Source: Cylicocyclus nassatus
Lineage: Eukaryota > Nematoda > Chromadorea > Rhabditida > Strongylidae
Direction: 5' to 3'
Length of the DNA stretch: 64,000 bases
NCBI GenBank assembly: GCA_958299035.1
Contig: CATQJL010000001.1
Coordinates: 80,621,594-80,685,593 of the forward strand
Every line of letters begins with the position of its first letter. Within the stretch, counting starts at the first letter, position 1. Below the pieces are notes generated by a model, which saw only the letters and a program-made list of their open reading frames with translations, was not told the origin of the DNA and searched no databases. Of the stretch, positions 45,147 to 58,057 are shown one piece after another. The position numbers were made by a program, and so were the translations under genes.

Positions 45147-47640
45147 GTACCACATTTTTTGACTTGATCGAGAAATCCGGCAAAAACCTTGTTTTCGAAA
45201 ATCTCTTGTTTTTCTCCTATTTTAACTATTTTCACGCGGTTTTTTCGTGCATTCTATAGATCTTGCTTCTGTTCATAATGCAGACAACCACCCAGCCTTT
45301 ATCTCTTCGATTATCGTGGAACTTTTGCGAAAAATCGTAAAAAGTGCGTCTTTCTTTACTTTGTTCTGTTTCGGTGCTTTCGCATCGATTTTTTTCCAGC
45401 TTGGGCGAATGTTGCTCAGAACAATAAGCGCAACAATTCAGACAACGTCCCAGGAAACAGGAACGTCGATGCGGGGGTAAAAATTCAAAGGACGCATCAA
45501 AAATCAAAACCCCGTGTTGCGAATTGCTGGTCCTGAAGCGAAAACTTGCACTTTGAAAAGCCGCCAAATGAAAGATTTCAAGCCTCATTGCATCGTTTTT
45601 ATCCGGTTTTCAGCATTTCTTTTGCTTTTTATATCTGTTTTATGTCATTTTCTCTTCTCTGATCTTCTTTAAACAACCTTCACTATTTATGAAGTCAGAT
45701 GTTCAGACAACCTTCACTTTTGACGCCCTGTCTCTAGACTATCGAAGGTATGGTTGGAAGTATAGAGTCACTGTGTTACGTCTTCACATTACATTGAAGA
45801 CCAATTCGAAAGACCATAATGGGCATGATCTTGTGTGTACTCACTACAAAGTGCAAAAATTTTACTAGATACATGATGAAGGGTTTTTGTACCGCTAAAT
45901 TGTGTGATACTGATTGTTTGCAAAGTTTGGAGACGCCTAACTTTTACTGGAGACCGTTCAGCAAGTAAGGAAAGAAAGAAGGAATCAGCTCACCAAGGCG
46001 CATTTGATGAACCATTTCTTTCAGATAGCCAGTGCGACGTGAATCTTTCTGTTTAGGACGAACGGCACGTGAAAGCAACAATAAGCAACGTTTCGAACGC
46101 AACAAAATGACCTCACATCGCAAATCTCCCTGCGATGTAACCTTTGAAAACTAAATGAGGTAATTACCGCGATCAGCGCGCTAGAAATGCCCTGACCTGG
46201 AATTAGAACAAATCGATCAAGGTTTAAATTGATCTTTACCGTACTTCCACAGTATCCGTACGATGTGCCATCAGCAGCAAATCAATGACGATGTTGTAAT
46301 CAGCACATTGGCTAATCTAACCAAACCAAAACTGAGCGAAAACTCACTGCTTACCGTATACCTACAATACATCGGCAGATTGTGGCACTTCTACATACCG
46401 TACGATGCGTCTCGCGGAGCTGAATCAAACGATGTCCTCGAAATCAGAATTCATGCATTTTGAAGCGAGACATGGCGACACGACGCGCATTTCGACAGAC
46501 TCTAGTGATGTGCGGCGCACTTCGCTGCACTATAGTGGACTGCGTCTGCGTCGCAGTCCAGCGACTTTTTTGGCGAATTATGAGCAGTTTTGTATTAAGT
46601 CTTCCGAAAGTAATTTATCTTTTACTTTCAACGAGCTCCATATTCTGCTGAACAAAGTTTTATGAAAGTTTTGTTGACATTCGATGCGATTTGCAATCCA
46701 TAACCTGCCATAATTTTTTGACAGAATTTTGAACTGCATATCAAATTCCAGCCTAGTAATACCAAACGCAAACTAGTCGAGCGCAAATAGATTCTCGAAT
46801 TATGGTAAATTCAAATGTTGATTATAAATTAGCACTTTTGCAGAACATATGAGCGCTCAGGGACTAGAAATATCAAGCCTAGAATTCCTTCAGGCTTGAA
46901 GCACCTTAATAATATGGATTTTGTTGATTTTATCCCTCGAGACTGACGAATCAAAAAAACGTCCCATTGAAAAAGAGGAAAAAATTCGAATAACACCCGA
47001 GTAGAACAACAACTTTCTTTGTATTGTATCATGTAGGGTCTGTTCTATTTATGCGTTGATTAAACTTTTTCGAAACCAGTACAAAAATTTAGAAAAATTG
47101 CGAGACTTGACCATAATAAACATGGATCGCAAATTTTAGCAACCTTACGAGAGCTCGTTATTTAATCTGCAACATGGAGATAATCGTTCAAAGGGCATGA
47201 AAAACTGCACTGAACGTTAGCGAAATTTTATAAAACTTTGTTCAGCAGCATATGGCGCTTGATCATAGAAAGCGAAAGAACTTTTAGGAAGACCTGATAT
47301 ATGCATTAAGTGGATCGGAAAATTCTTTTCGTTTTTTCGACTTGTTGTAAGAGCATGCGGGGTAAAAGCGCGGAGAACTTCATAAAATTTTTGACGCAGT
47401 TTTTTCCTCTTTGCAACAGACATGTTTTTAAACCATCTACTTACATGGTCACTGGGATATTCATTTGAAATCCCGGACCCCTGACTTTTGCCACACCCAA
47501 TTTTGGCAATTTCTCGAAATTTTCGGTTTTAACTTTTGCAAAGGCTGCAAAAGTGATAAATGTGATGAAATAAACAAAGTGCAATACGGCAAATTTCCCA
47601 CGACTCAATTTTACGGCTCGACCTTCATTTCAGAAGACCA
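45147..47640. other. No gene recognised
   Basis: Near 46,500-46,560 is a local GC-richer stretch with TGCGTCTGCGTCGCAGTCC dyads. The short frames are unsupported. Confidence 0.35.
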
Positions 47641-50150
47641 TCAGCATCATCAACTGCTACTCTCCTACATCAGCAGCTGACGACTCAGAACTAGATGCTT
47701 TCCAGGAAGACGTAAAGCAGGTCGTCCGCAACGAGAAATCCGTTTACAAGTTCGTTGTGAGCGACTTCAACGCGAATCGGGATGCCACTAGAAGAGGAAT
47801 ACAGAATCGGGAAGTTTGAATATGGGCTCTGGAACGAAAACGGCAACCGTCTCGTTGAGCTTCTCTCCGCCGCACGACTTTACCATGGAAATTCCATCTT
47901 CATGAAGAAACATCGCCGGTAGACATGGGAATCGCCCAATGGAACGACATACGCGAAGATCGACCACATTCTTACCAACCGAAGGTGGAGCTTGCTCGAT
48001 GTATCGATAGTTCCATCCTTCTGCAGAGGCTTCGATCACCGCCTCTTTCGAGCAAAGATATGATAGTGGAAAGCTGGAAAAGAAAGTCTGTTACAGAAGG
48101 AGAAGGAAGAAAGTTGTTTATGACGGTAACAGGTTAGAAGAGCTCATAGCAAGTTGTGACTGGCCCACCGAGAAGGACCAAACGTACGACTACAACCGGC
48201 TTCTGAAAGGATTGCGAGCCTGCGGAGAGTGCCCCTCAGTGACTTCTCAGAAGAACTTGTAATGTTTTTTGAAGACCACCAAGGAATTGCTCGAAAAAAG
48301 AAGATTCCCAAGGCAGGATCCGAATGCAACCCATCTCGAACGACTGAAGCCAACGCCAGTTGCAGAACAGCTTTGCAGGAGGATCCCAGGAAGTACAGGC
48401 AAGCCAAGATACTGGAAGCAGCCGAAAGAAGACGAAGTCTTGAGAAATGCCGAAGGGACCTCTGCGAATATCATGTGCCGCTGGCTGCACTACTCAATGA
48501 AGACGGTCTCCGACTTTTTTCCGATACAAGAGGAATCTATCGCAAAGTATTTCTACACCAACCTCTCTTGCTCATCAACACCTTTGCCAATGCCCGTTGT
48601 TCCCACTGGAGAATTACCACCAAGGATTCTACCTGCTGAAGTGCGCACGGCGATTCAGACCATGAAGACATCTACGGCTCCAGGACCAGACCATCTTTCC
48701 GTCGAATTTCTGCGAGCCGGAGGACAACGTCTACACGAGATTCTCGCGTCGCACCTGACATCTTACCTTCAGAAGGAGAGGATTCCCGACCAGTGGATAA
48801 CGTCAAGAACCGTTCTCTCTTCAAAAAGGGCGAATGGGAGGATGTTCAAAACTATCGTCCAATATGCCTGCTGAGTGTGCACTACAAACTTTTCACGAAG
48901 ATTATCCTCGCTCGCATATCTAGAACACTGGAGTAGCTCAACCCCAGGAACAAGCTAGATCCCGCAAGAGATTTAGTTGCATGGCCACATCCAGACGGTT
49001 TCGAAGGTTATAGAAGTCTGCCGGGAATACCGACTGCCTCTCGTCCTAATCTTCGTCGACTACGAGAAAGCCTTCGACAGCGTTGAAACCAACGCCATCC
49101 TGTCTGCGCTAGTCGATCAAGGAGTGGACCCAGCTTACGTGAGGACGTTAGCCGACTGCTACAAGGACTGTACAACGACGATGCAGCTATTCCATCGCCC
49201 CCTGACCATACCAATCGGGAAGGAGATCCGACAAGGCGACACAATCTCGCCAAAGCTGTTCACCGCGGCCTTGCAGTGGGTGATGAAGTTACTGGACTGG
49301 GACGAGAGAGGCATACGAGTTGATGGGAGATTCCTGTCCAACCTTCGTTTTGCGGACGACATCGTTCTCTTTTCGAGCACTATCACTGAAGTAGAGACGA
49401 TGCTGAGGAACTAAACGAAGTGGGAATAAGATCAGACTGCGAATAAATCGGAAAAAGACTTAGTTTATGAGGAACGCCCTTTGCGAAGATGTAGAAATGG
49501 AATTGGAAGGCATCCGATTATGGAGACGTCTTCTTACGCGTATCTCGGACGTTTGATGAACATGGAGAACAACTGAGGGAAAAACTTAGCGGGAAAAGAA
49601 AAGCAGCCTGAGCCGTATTCGGGACTTTGAAGGAATCTACCGACCAGCTGACGGACCAGGAGCTTCGTGCCCAACTGTTCGACTCAACCGTTCTTCCGGT
49701 GCTTTGTTACGCAATTGAGACTTGGGTCGACACTGTAGCCATGTCGAAAGCTTTACGTGCCACCCACAGAGCGCTCGAGCGCAGTCTCCTGAACATAACC
49801 CAACGCAAGCAACATATAGTCGGACTTTGCAGTACGGATATGGGAAGAATGTCCCGTCTTCGTGACCCAGAGGAATACGTTGCGAAAGCGAAATGGGTCA
49901 CATCATGAGAAGAACAGACGACAGATGGACATCGAAAACCTCTGAGTAGATTCCTCGCGAAGCCAAACGTCCCCGACAAAGACCACCAACGAGGGCAGAC
50001 GTGTTCGTGAAACGGATGGACCAGCTGAGAAACTAGCTGGATACGATTTTTGCATTTTGAACTAATGCAGCCAGCGACGTCAATGAAGAAGATCATGGAT
50101 GTCTGAAGCGAGTGTGAACACGGCCCATCTAAGTATCTAAGTAAGTGTTA
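47640..50150 (+). mobile_element. RTE-clade LINE, decayed
   Basis: Endonuclease fragments appear in alternating frames from 47,690 ([18 protein letters not shown]; then IAQWNDIREDR). The linker reads KCRRDLCEYHVPLAALL, followed by RT motifs STAPGPDHLSVEFLRAGG (frame 48269-48874), then FVDYEKAFDSVETNAIL, PIGKEIRQGDTISPKLF and LRFADDIVLFSS (48977-49414; FADD is the catalytic box). The C-terminal part is LTDQELRAQLFDSTVLPVLC (49627-49908). At least five frameshifts or stops inactivate it. The 3' end has GGCCCATCTAAGTATCTAAG, a short-repeat tail in RTE fashion. This lineage is very common in strongylid nematodes. Confidence 0.9.
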
Positions 50151-50352
50151 TTCTCATTAAGTTTGAAATTGAGATCTAAAAAAATTCGAATATTTGATAG
50201 CTAAGAAAAGTCGCGTTTCTGTAAAAAAAATTCCAACGGAATTCCTAATTGCTCCAGCATGTACTCTTGCACTCTTTTCTGATTTCATGCGATAGAGGTA
50301 AAGGAATCCATAAAGGCTCGTCAAAGATTTTAGCTCAAAACTTCGTGGTTAA

Positions 50353-50560
50353 GGCCCTTGCCAGAGTGCCAAAGCCATGCCAGCGCTACGCCAGCGCTGA
50401 ACCAGCGTTTCGATCGATACACGTGTATTTCGTTGGGGCGGGGCTAGCTGACCTAGTTCTCAACAGGTAGATGTCCCCAACGAAATACACGTGTATCGAT
50501 CGAAACGCTGGCTCGGCGCTGGCGTAGCGCTGGCATGGCTTCGGCACTCTGGCTGGGGCC
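50353..50560. mobile_element. GC-rich palindromic MITE, TAA TSD
   Basis: Arms of about 85 bp (GGCCCTTGCCAGAGTGCC… to CGAAATACACGTGTATCG-type core) pair almost fully around a ~36-nt spacer. TAA flanks it at 50350-50352 and 50561-50563. The GGCC ends and TWA duplication suggest PIF/Harbinger. It includes internal CAGCGCTACGCCAGCGCTG tandem-like motifs. Confidence 0.7.
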
Positions 50561-52652
50561 TAAGTTGAGTCGCGCTTCCGAATCACCTCCAAAATCTGTT
50601 TCTTCAATGCCGTTAGAATAAAGCAACTCTTTATGGGTTTAACTTGTTACGTCTGTGAGCTCATAACGAAACGTAGATATCACAGAATCTCGTAATTTAT
50701 TGCTTTTGAAAGTCATGATTCGCAGATAAACATACAATAGGCAAAGCCTTTCTTTTGTTCTTGGAACGGTAATTCGCTTTTTTTATATATTAAAGCAACA
50801 TTACCACATAAGTTTGTAACAGGGCAATTCCAATTAAGTAGAACCATTGGAGATTACACACTGTAATAACGTATGCAGAAAACTTGGGTAGTACCAAAAA
50901 TACTTTGGGACGACCTAGTGAATGAGGGTGGTTTCATGCATGCTTTTTTCTTTTTCATTGTTCTTTAGAATCTTATAAAATTAAAATTTGAATCAAGACA
51001 ATTCTTTTTAGAATAATCCCTGAGCACATTAAAAACTGTTACATACTGCTTTGGCTATAAAACGCACACTTTAATATAATTGAGTTAGTGTGGGAAAGAT
51101 TTTTTTGACCCGAAAGCTTCCAGAAACTTTTTCTGGAAGGCTCTGAAGGGCGTAGCTTACTCTCAAAAGCACTAGAATGGCACAAACTTTGTTTGCTGAT
51201 AGCTGACCGTCGGCCAATTTGTGGAAAATAGCGAAAATTGAACTGGAATTTTCGGATGAAAATATTGCCAGACAGAAACTGCCCACTTTTTTGCTTCTAA
51301 AAAGGCAGAAAACAGCAATTTTTGAAATCCTCTAAAGCTTTTTACTCTAAGAAACGAAAAGTTTCTGGCGTTTTTTATCGTTAATAGTGCTATGTCGGCT
51401 CCACTTGTGCAAAGGAAGGGAAATATCTGCAATCGCATTTTACGAAGCTTTTGGCGTAGAATAATACAGCAATCGACCATACTTGCATCAAAATTTTTTG
51501 GCTCAAGATATTCTAAAAATTCAACCTTGATGAGCATGTTGTAACTGAATCTTTGCTATTATAACTGAATCATCATTATCTGATGCGAATTTGGGCCTTT
51601 TTCATGGATTTAGAGGAAGTAGAGTATAAGAGAAAAATTTCAAGTTTAATACCTTTGAAGGATTTAAGCTTAGGGTTGAACAGTGACTTCTGAAGGTGGA
51701 AGCTTACTTGAGAGACTAAAAAAAGCGTTTATTCAGTTACTACAAAAAATGTCCAAAAAATTGTCTCCTCTAGAGTTAGCGTTAAAAAAGGTAAGAAAAC
51801 GTGCATAACCAACTCAGTATAATATGTTAAGTTTATGCAGGCTTTCTCAAAAGCAAACATATTTGACTTTTCTTTAGCCTCAATGTTTTCTATAAATCTT
51901 TACACACTGCTTAATGAATCTGGCTCTATTTTGCTCCATAATGCGTAAGCAATCTTTCATTTCAGCGTAGTATTGCTGCAGAACTTTTGACACTTAGCGG
52001 CAGTGTGATTTAGCTGTTTTCAAAAATAGCGTCACTGTTCAAGGTCACAAAAGTTCTACAGATAGATATTCACGCAATTTGAATTTGGTATTCAACTTGT
52101 ACATGTGCGTAAAAAGGTTTGTCTGGTATTATGACGATTTCAAGTAATTCCCAGAAATAGCTGTGACATAATGCACTTGCATTGAGGATTAGAATGGAGT
52201 GCACTCATATTTACAATCAAAGACGCTGTTCGGCTTAGTGCGAGAATCTCAAAGTGTTGTATTTCATTCAGAGACCGAATTTGGCTCACGAAAACTGCAT
52301 TGTAAATCGTTACCACAGACTAAAACGATCGACGGGTTCTTCTAAAATGTAATTTCATGTTAGAATTATCTCTGCAATGTCTTGATTGAAGGACTCGAGA
52401 CGTTGACACAAAAGAGAGTACCTACAAAATACTGTATGCATAGCTGAGGATCTTTAATTTCCAAGAAGCATAGTTTATAGCAGCGCTTCCAAAAAATTTT
52501 ACGCTAATGTGAAGTTCAGCTAAAATGACGGTTACAAAATTTTCTGAATATGCCAAACTGAGTTCGTTTTTGGCTGCCTTGGATTTCTGAAAACTTCTTT
52601 TGAGTGCTTCTTTGAAGCAAAGTTGGGCCTTTGGTGAGCACCTTTTTGCTCA
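50561..52652. other. No gene recognised
   Basis: A lone mariner-like right end (ACTTTGGGACGACCTA) is at about 50,905-50,920. A 121-codon minus frame at 51172-51537 has no recognised domain, signal peptide or splice signals and is left uncalled. Confidence 0.35.
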
Positions 52653-52660
52653 CTAGGTAG

Positions 52661-52992
52661 CAGGGAACCAAGGATTTCCGTTGGGGGGGGGGGGAATTTT
52701 TTGTCGGATGGAGATGCAAGTGTTAGCCACGCATTCCAAATTTTTTGAGATGCTTTCCAAAACTTTTGCAGCCTCTGACCTTGAAATTGCAAAAAAGGGG
52801 GTGTGGCGGCAACCACGCATCTTAAACAATTTTTTACAAGGCTAATTTGAATTTTTAACAACAATTGAAATTATTATAATTATCTACAGGTAAGAGCAAG
52901 TTGATTGCATATTTTTATAAAACGTTTAATTAACTTTCAAAAACTTTGCAACCCATTTTCAGGAAGGGGGGACTCCCCTCGTTACGCCACTG
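52661..52992. mobile_element. hAT-like MITE, second diverged copy
   Basis: The right end TTACGCCACTG is intact; the left end is degraded (CAGGGAACCAAGG). Imperfect 8-bp duplication CTAGGTAG (52653-52660) and CTGGATAG (52993-53000). A poly-G run near 52,683 and TTAGCCACGCATTCC inside match 34522-34893. Confidence 0.65.
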
Positions 52993-53483
52993 CTGGATAG
53001 TATCAGGTTGAATCACATCGTGGGTTTCCCTTGCTTAATTCTATATTATTAAAAAAACACTCATGTAGAGATCATATCTCCGGGTCCCAGTCCTAAGCCG
53101 ATCGAGTTTGTGCGGACTGATTTCCACGAAATCACGATTTCTAAGGAAAAGCTTTGAAAAATGCCATCGTTTTGTATGTCACGTTGATAGCTTTTAAAAA
53201 GAATTTTAAATGTCATTACGTTAACAGGTGAAATGGCTGGACCGTGGTCCATTCTCAAGCACAATTGAGTACGAAAAAATATCCAAGTTTCGATCAAAAG
53301 AGCCGCTGTTAGGCAGCCTGATCAAGCCATAGTCACAGCTTTATGAGTGTTTCAGTTCCTAAGTAAAAATATACCATCAGCAACCAAATACACAAAAGTT
53401 TCCCTCCAAACATGCGTTGGAGAATACTTATCAAAAAGCAAAAAAACGCTTCGAACTCCTTGCAAGCAGTCGTCTTCCAATAA

Positions 53484-54094
53484 ATGTGCACACTGTTCGA
53501 TCGTTAATAACTCGCTCTTTTCAAGGTCCTTCGCAGATCTTTAAAAATTGCTTTGTAGGGCAAGCTTCAACTTTTGCAGCTTAAATCCAAATTTCGATCT
53601 CTCTTCATTACTGCGGAATTTCGGTTTTTCAGCATACAGCGCCATTTCAAATCAAGCCTTCTCTGGGAAAATTCCAAATGACCCAATGAACTGTGTAGCA
53701 GGGTTTTCGAACGTGCCGATTTTAGCGCAACTTTTTACAAGATTTCTAAGCATTTTTAGAGGTGTAATCACACTTTAAAAATATTGAAAGAGCACTTATT
53801 ACTGTTTTCCTGATATAACTTATAAAGGGAGCATGGCCGCGTGCAAAATTTATATCTGACAATGGGATTGGCGACTCCGATTGGTTTTAGTATGAGAGTT
53901 GTAGGCTTGTATGGCTTCCTTTTCGAGACAAAATGCGACTAATATTTTGAAACTCTCTTTGAACTTTCTACCTTAATTTTACAGTAATAAAGAATCGTAG
54001 ATTCGTACAGAATGGTACCTAGACGTCCACAAAGCACAATGAAGCAGGAAAGTATCAGAGATTAAACAGTGTGCACATTTTTGAGACTCCCGTA
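53484..54094. mobile_element. TA-inserting MITE, degenerate copy
   Basis: AATGTGCACACTGTTCGATC at the left and GATTAAACAGTGTGCACATT at the right are inverted. The interior (AATAACTCGCTCTTTTCAAG; GTGTAATCACACTTT) matches the family at 15829-16492. Confidence 0.5.
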
Positions 54095-54253
54095 TTTAGA
54101 AAATCGGAGACGAGTGACGTGGAGGTACGGGCCTGCGCTATAACCAAGTCGGACCAAAGTTCAAACCCACCGTCAACCAAAGCTTCTACCTTCGATAAAT
54201 TCCCTTCCTAAATAAATTGATACCCCACACTAACTTGGGAGGGTCGAAGACCT

Positions 54254-55016
54254 GTGGCCGTATTCATCAACGAACCCTGAGGGTTAAACTAACCCTGGGG
54301 GGTAAAACTCACGTAATTCAACAGGTTAATTTTACCCTAGCTTAGAGAAAGGTTAACTCTACCCTGACACTTCATACAAACATTTACTCGCATCTATTAG
54401 TTTTATGAAAAACGATCAACGAGTATTGTAGTATTCAGTATTACATTCATGTTATAGTATTTAGTTTCGACTTCGTTTTCGAATTCGAAGTTCAAATTCG
54501 AAGTACATGAAACACTGAGTTCGCGAGAAAAAGAATTCTAGCTTTGATGACAAATGAATGCGACGAGAAAAAATGGTTGCGCTTTTCACTCTGACAAGTG
54601 CCAAAACAGAAGAACCACTTTATGATAACACGCATTGACCCTTAAAAGAGTAGAACAAGTTTACAAAAACTAGTGCTAGAAGCTTATTCGTTGATTGTAC
54701 TACTAAAACAGTGAAAGAATAGAAGTATAAAATGAATTTAGCACGTACTTGGGCATTCTGTGATGTGAGTTTGCACAGCGCACGCGTAACTGACGCCTTT
54801 ATCCTGAGGGTTAGTTTGACCCTCAGGGTTCATTGGCCGCATTCATCAACCATAGGGTTCGTTGATGAATAAAGCGACAGGTTCGTTGATCGATACGGGT
54901 GGATTGCGTTCGGTGGCAAACCCTACCCTATGGTTGATGAATACGGCCAATGAACCCTGAGGGTTAAACTAACCCTGGAGGAAAATTTAACCCTCAAGGT
55001 TGATGAATACGGCCAC
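54254..55016. mobile_element. Nested palindromic MITE, GTGGCCGTATTCATCAAC ends
   Basis: The outer ends GTGGCCGTATTCATCAAC and GTTGATGAATACGGCCAC are perfect complements. A shorter palindrome (about 54834-54948, GGCCGCATTCATCAACC… with ATGGTTGATGAATACGGCC) is nested in the right half, and the flanking ACCCTCAGGGTTCATT / AATGAACCCTGAGGGTT extends it. AACCCTGAGGGTT motifs recur eight or so times. Confidence 0.7.
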
Positions 55017-56370
55017 TGAATTTGTAATTGACTGACCCCGCGAATCGCAGTAGAAGGTTTGCAGGCTTCAGAATCCTCTTTGACTATGATGTGGAACGCT
55101 TCCCATGTCGCATAGGGTAATGAAGTCGCCGACTTCATCTTATCCTTTATGTTATGAATAATCACCACTTCAAGAAGATACGATGGTATGGATTTTGCTT
55201 GGAAAGGCTGGTTCGAGATTTTACCATTTTTTTGTTAGTTAAACAGAAGAGAACCAAAATTTACACGGTTTACTGGAAATTTGTAAAGTTTTCTTAAAAA
55301 AGCACGTGATTTCGTCTTCTTACTAAATATGACGCTAAGCAGAATTTTTTTGGAAACAAAAAAGTGCCAATTTTTTGGAATTGTAGGACTTACTTACCGT
55401 TAAAACAGGTTGACAAAAGAGTGCTTTAAATTGCTTAATTTTAAATCAGACCCCATAATGATGCAAGGCTAACAGTGAAATTATTAGAGTGAACGGTAAA
55501 AAATGGGACAGCTTGATTTTCATTACATTTTGGAATTTTTTCTTCCTGGCAACAGCAAGTAAGCAGCAACTTAAACGTCGCTTACATGGGCGACCTTCGC
55601 TTATTATTCTGACAACGCGTTAACGCTCCTCTTCCACTAACCTACACGTGGCGCCGTGAAGAACTCGAACAGGGTTTCTTGGACAATCCTCAATCTTGCG
55701 CTGTTATACCGTAAAGTCGTAAAGAAAATGAAAATGACATAACACGAAAAAGCTCTTCATGCTCTTTCGAACGATACGTTGAATGCATATAATTTCTTTT
55801 CAATGTCAGAAAAAAAATCGAAAAAACCTGAAAAATAGCTATTTTTCGCGCAACAAAAAACCAAAAAATCATGTTTTGCCCTATATTTTTCGAAGATAGA
55901 TAAAATCTGAAGTAAGCTGCATATGGATGGATAGAGCGTAGAAAGCTCTATTAGATGATACCTAGAAATCATGCGTTTACCTGCAAAGAATTGAAAAATG
56001 CGTATCTTTGTTCTCGAAGCTGTTAATGGGCATATCTCCTAACATTGAGAGTTAAAGCCATCAAGTCGTCGTGGGTTTGGTGACTGTCCCACCACTCACT
56101 CCAGCAGTGGTACTTTGGGTGGTCTCACATGTTTCACGGCGCCGATACTGTATAAAAATTATCAATTATTTAAATGACCTTATATAGGCGATATCTGAAA
56201 GAGAATAATTTATTCTAATATCCATCAAAATTGGGAAGTTCAGTCACTTTTCTTCCTTGAGAAATCTGCAATCATTCTCAAGGTGTCCCATTTTTTACCG
56301 TTCACCTAATAGCAATGCCTCTCAAAAAATCTGTCAGAATCTTAGAATAGCATTAGTCCAGTTACCGTAG
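55017..56370. other. No gene recognised
   Basis: A weak inverted pair of AAAAATGGGACA (55,500) and TGTCCCATTTTTTACCG (56,284) bounds about 800 bp, possibly a further foldback (GAACGGTAAAAAATGGGAC vs GTCCCATTTTTTACCGTTC). No coding feature is supported. Confidence 0.4.
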
Positions 56371-56379
56371 CAAGAATCA

Positions 56380-57896
56380 GGGGGGCGGGCGTTAGGTACC
56401 CAGCCGAAGTGCAGGCGTTAGGTACCCAGCCGAAGTGCGGGCGTTAGGTACCCAGCCATTAGTGGTATACACTAAGCCACGCCCCTTGGTTGCTTTAACA
56501 GCAGGTGCCTAACGATACACCGTATCATAGCTGCTAGAACAGCTCACTTAGCTCGCTACAGTGCTGGCGCTTACAACACGCAGAAAAGAGATAGTTCCAG
56601 GAAATCAAAAAGAAATTGAGCGAATGAAGGCACAAGTTTATACGCAACGTTCTTCTATTGTGTTTATTTTTGATCAATTTCAGAATCATAGAAATTCGGT
56701 AATGAAAATTAAAAGCAGGTGAAGCTTTTATGAGCACTTCACATAATCTTACAAAAAATAAATAAAAAGTTGACCTTGTCATAGAATCCCAATAAACCAA
56801 AATTTTATGATTGAGCAAAGCGCACTTTTGAGAGTTGCTCCTGGCAAATAGTTGCACGAAACATCCCTTTGTTTCAAAAGCTGCTTCGATTACATTTCTG
56901 TCAATAAGAAGAGGAAGAGTTTTGACAAGAGCTTGCCACCAGTAATCAGAACAATATGGAGGTCTGTCTGTATGGCCCATAATCTATGGAAAGGGTACTA
57001 GCTCTGTTCCAATCAATGAAAATTTTGCATTAGAGGACGATTTTGAAGCCATTTTTGATGAAGTATGCCAATAGAATGAAATAGGAAAAAGCAACAAACT
57101 CTACTGAGAGCTATTTTGACAATTCTTCGCTTTTTAGTAAGTTCAAGAAATTCATAGATTTAACTGGAAAAATTGGTCATATCTTGGCTGCTAGAAAAAA
57201 GAATGAATATGAAACAACTGCAATATTAAAGTTCTCCAAAAAAAAGGAGAGAACATAGACATGATAAAATACAGTAGCTCAATGAAATTTTCATATGGGA
57301 TGTGAATCTTCCGAAATAGAAGAAAATAAGCGCTTTTCATGATTAAATAAATCTGCTGGCTTCAGCAGTGACCGAATTATTAGCCTTAAAAATCTTGCTT
57401 AATGTCGTTCACAATCCCTGTGGCAATAATAATGCACCTATAACTTCACACCTCAAAACGAGACCGATGCGAATATGTGGAAGGAATATTCCGTGCAACT
57501 TATTTGCCATCTCCGAAAGTGCGTTTCGCTTCAGTATAATCATAAGATTTTGATTCATATTCTACAAAGTTTTTTTTTTTTGAAACTATGTGAAGTGCTC
57601 ATATAAGCTTTACCTCATCACCAAATTCTGTGATTCTAAGATTTATTTGTAACAGAAGCAGTTGCGTACAAACTTGTGCTTTCATTCGCGCAATTTTTTT
57701 GCTTTCCACGGACTGTTTTTCTGTGGGTGGCAAGCGCCAGCGCTTTAGCGAGCTAGGTGAGTGTTCTAGCTGCTAGGAGTCACTATATGGTTAGGTACCC
57801 GCTGTTGAAGAACCAAGGGGCGTGGCTTAGTGTTTACCACTAATGACTGGGTACCTAACGCCCGCACCTCGGCTGGGTACCTAACGCCACGCACCC
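56380..57896. mobile_element. Foldback element, tandem subterminal repeats, 9-bp TSD
   Basis: A 9-bp duplication CAAGAATCA occurs at 56371-56379 and 57897-57905. The left end has a 26-bp unit (GCGTTAGGTACCCAGCCGAA…) twice plus a partial third; the right end has two in inverse orientation. Inverted homology continues inward for 450 bp or more (CCACTAATG; GGGGCGTGGCTTAGTG; GAAGTGCTCAT; TTGCACG-AA-AT-CC). A 148-codon minus frame (56534-56980) and its partial mirror (57368-57553) fall in the arms and share Q/NLFA.S.S…A. It could be a remnant or chance. TSD length and design recall Foldback/Mutator-type elements. Confidence 0.8.
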
Positions 57897-58057
57897 CAAG
57901 AATCACTCTCGCATGAAAATGCAGAAACAAAAAACTTGTGAAAAGTTACATAAAATAAAGACCCCTTATTGTACCTTAATCATAAAAACACCTCTCAAAA
58001 CCAGATATCTGACGAGTGCATTCGCTCAGATCACTGCACCAATTTATGGATATAATA
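57897..58057. other. Short spacer
   Basis: Flanking DNA between two elements; the right TSD lies at its start. Confidence 0.5.

Noticed and set aside
48236..48490. Minus-strand frames within the RTE LINE
   Set aside because: They are antisense shadows of the RT reading frames.
51172..51537. 121-codon minus frame
   Set aside because: No domain, signal, second copy or splice evidence; it is compatible with chance in this composition.
56534..56980. 148-codon frame with a faint RNVIE.AF-like motif of Harbinger transposases
   Set aside because: The match is a few residues only, there is no DDE core, and it sits in a foldback arm.
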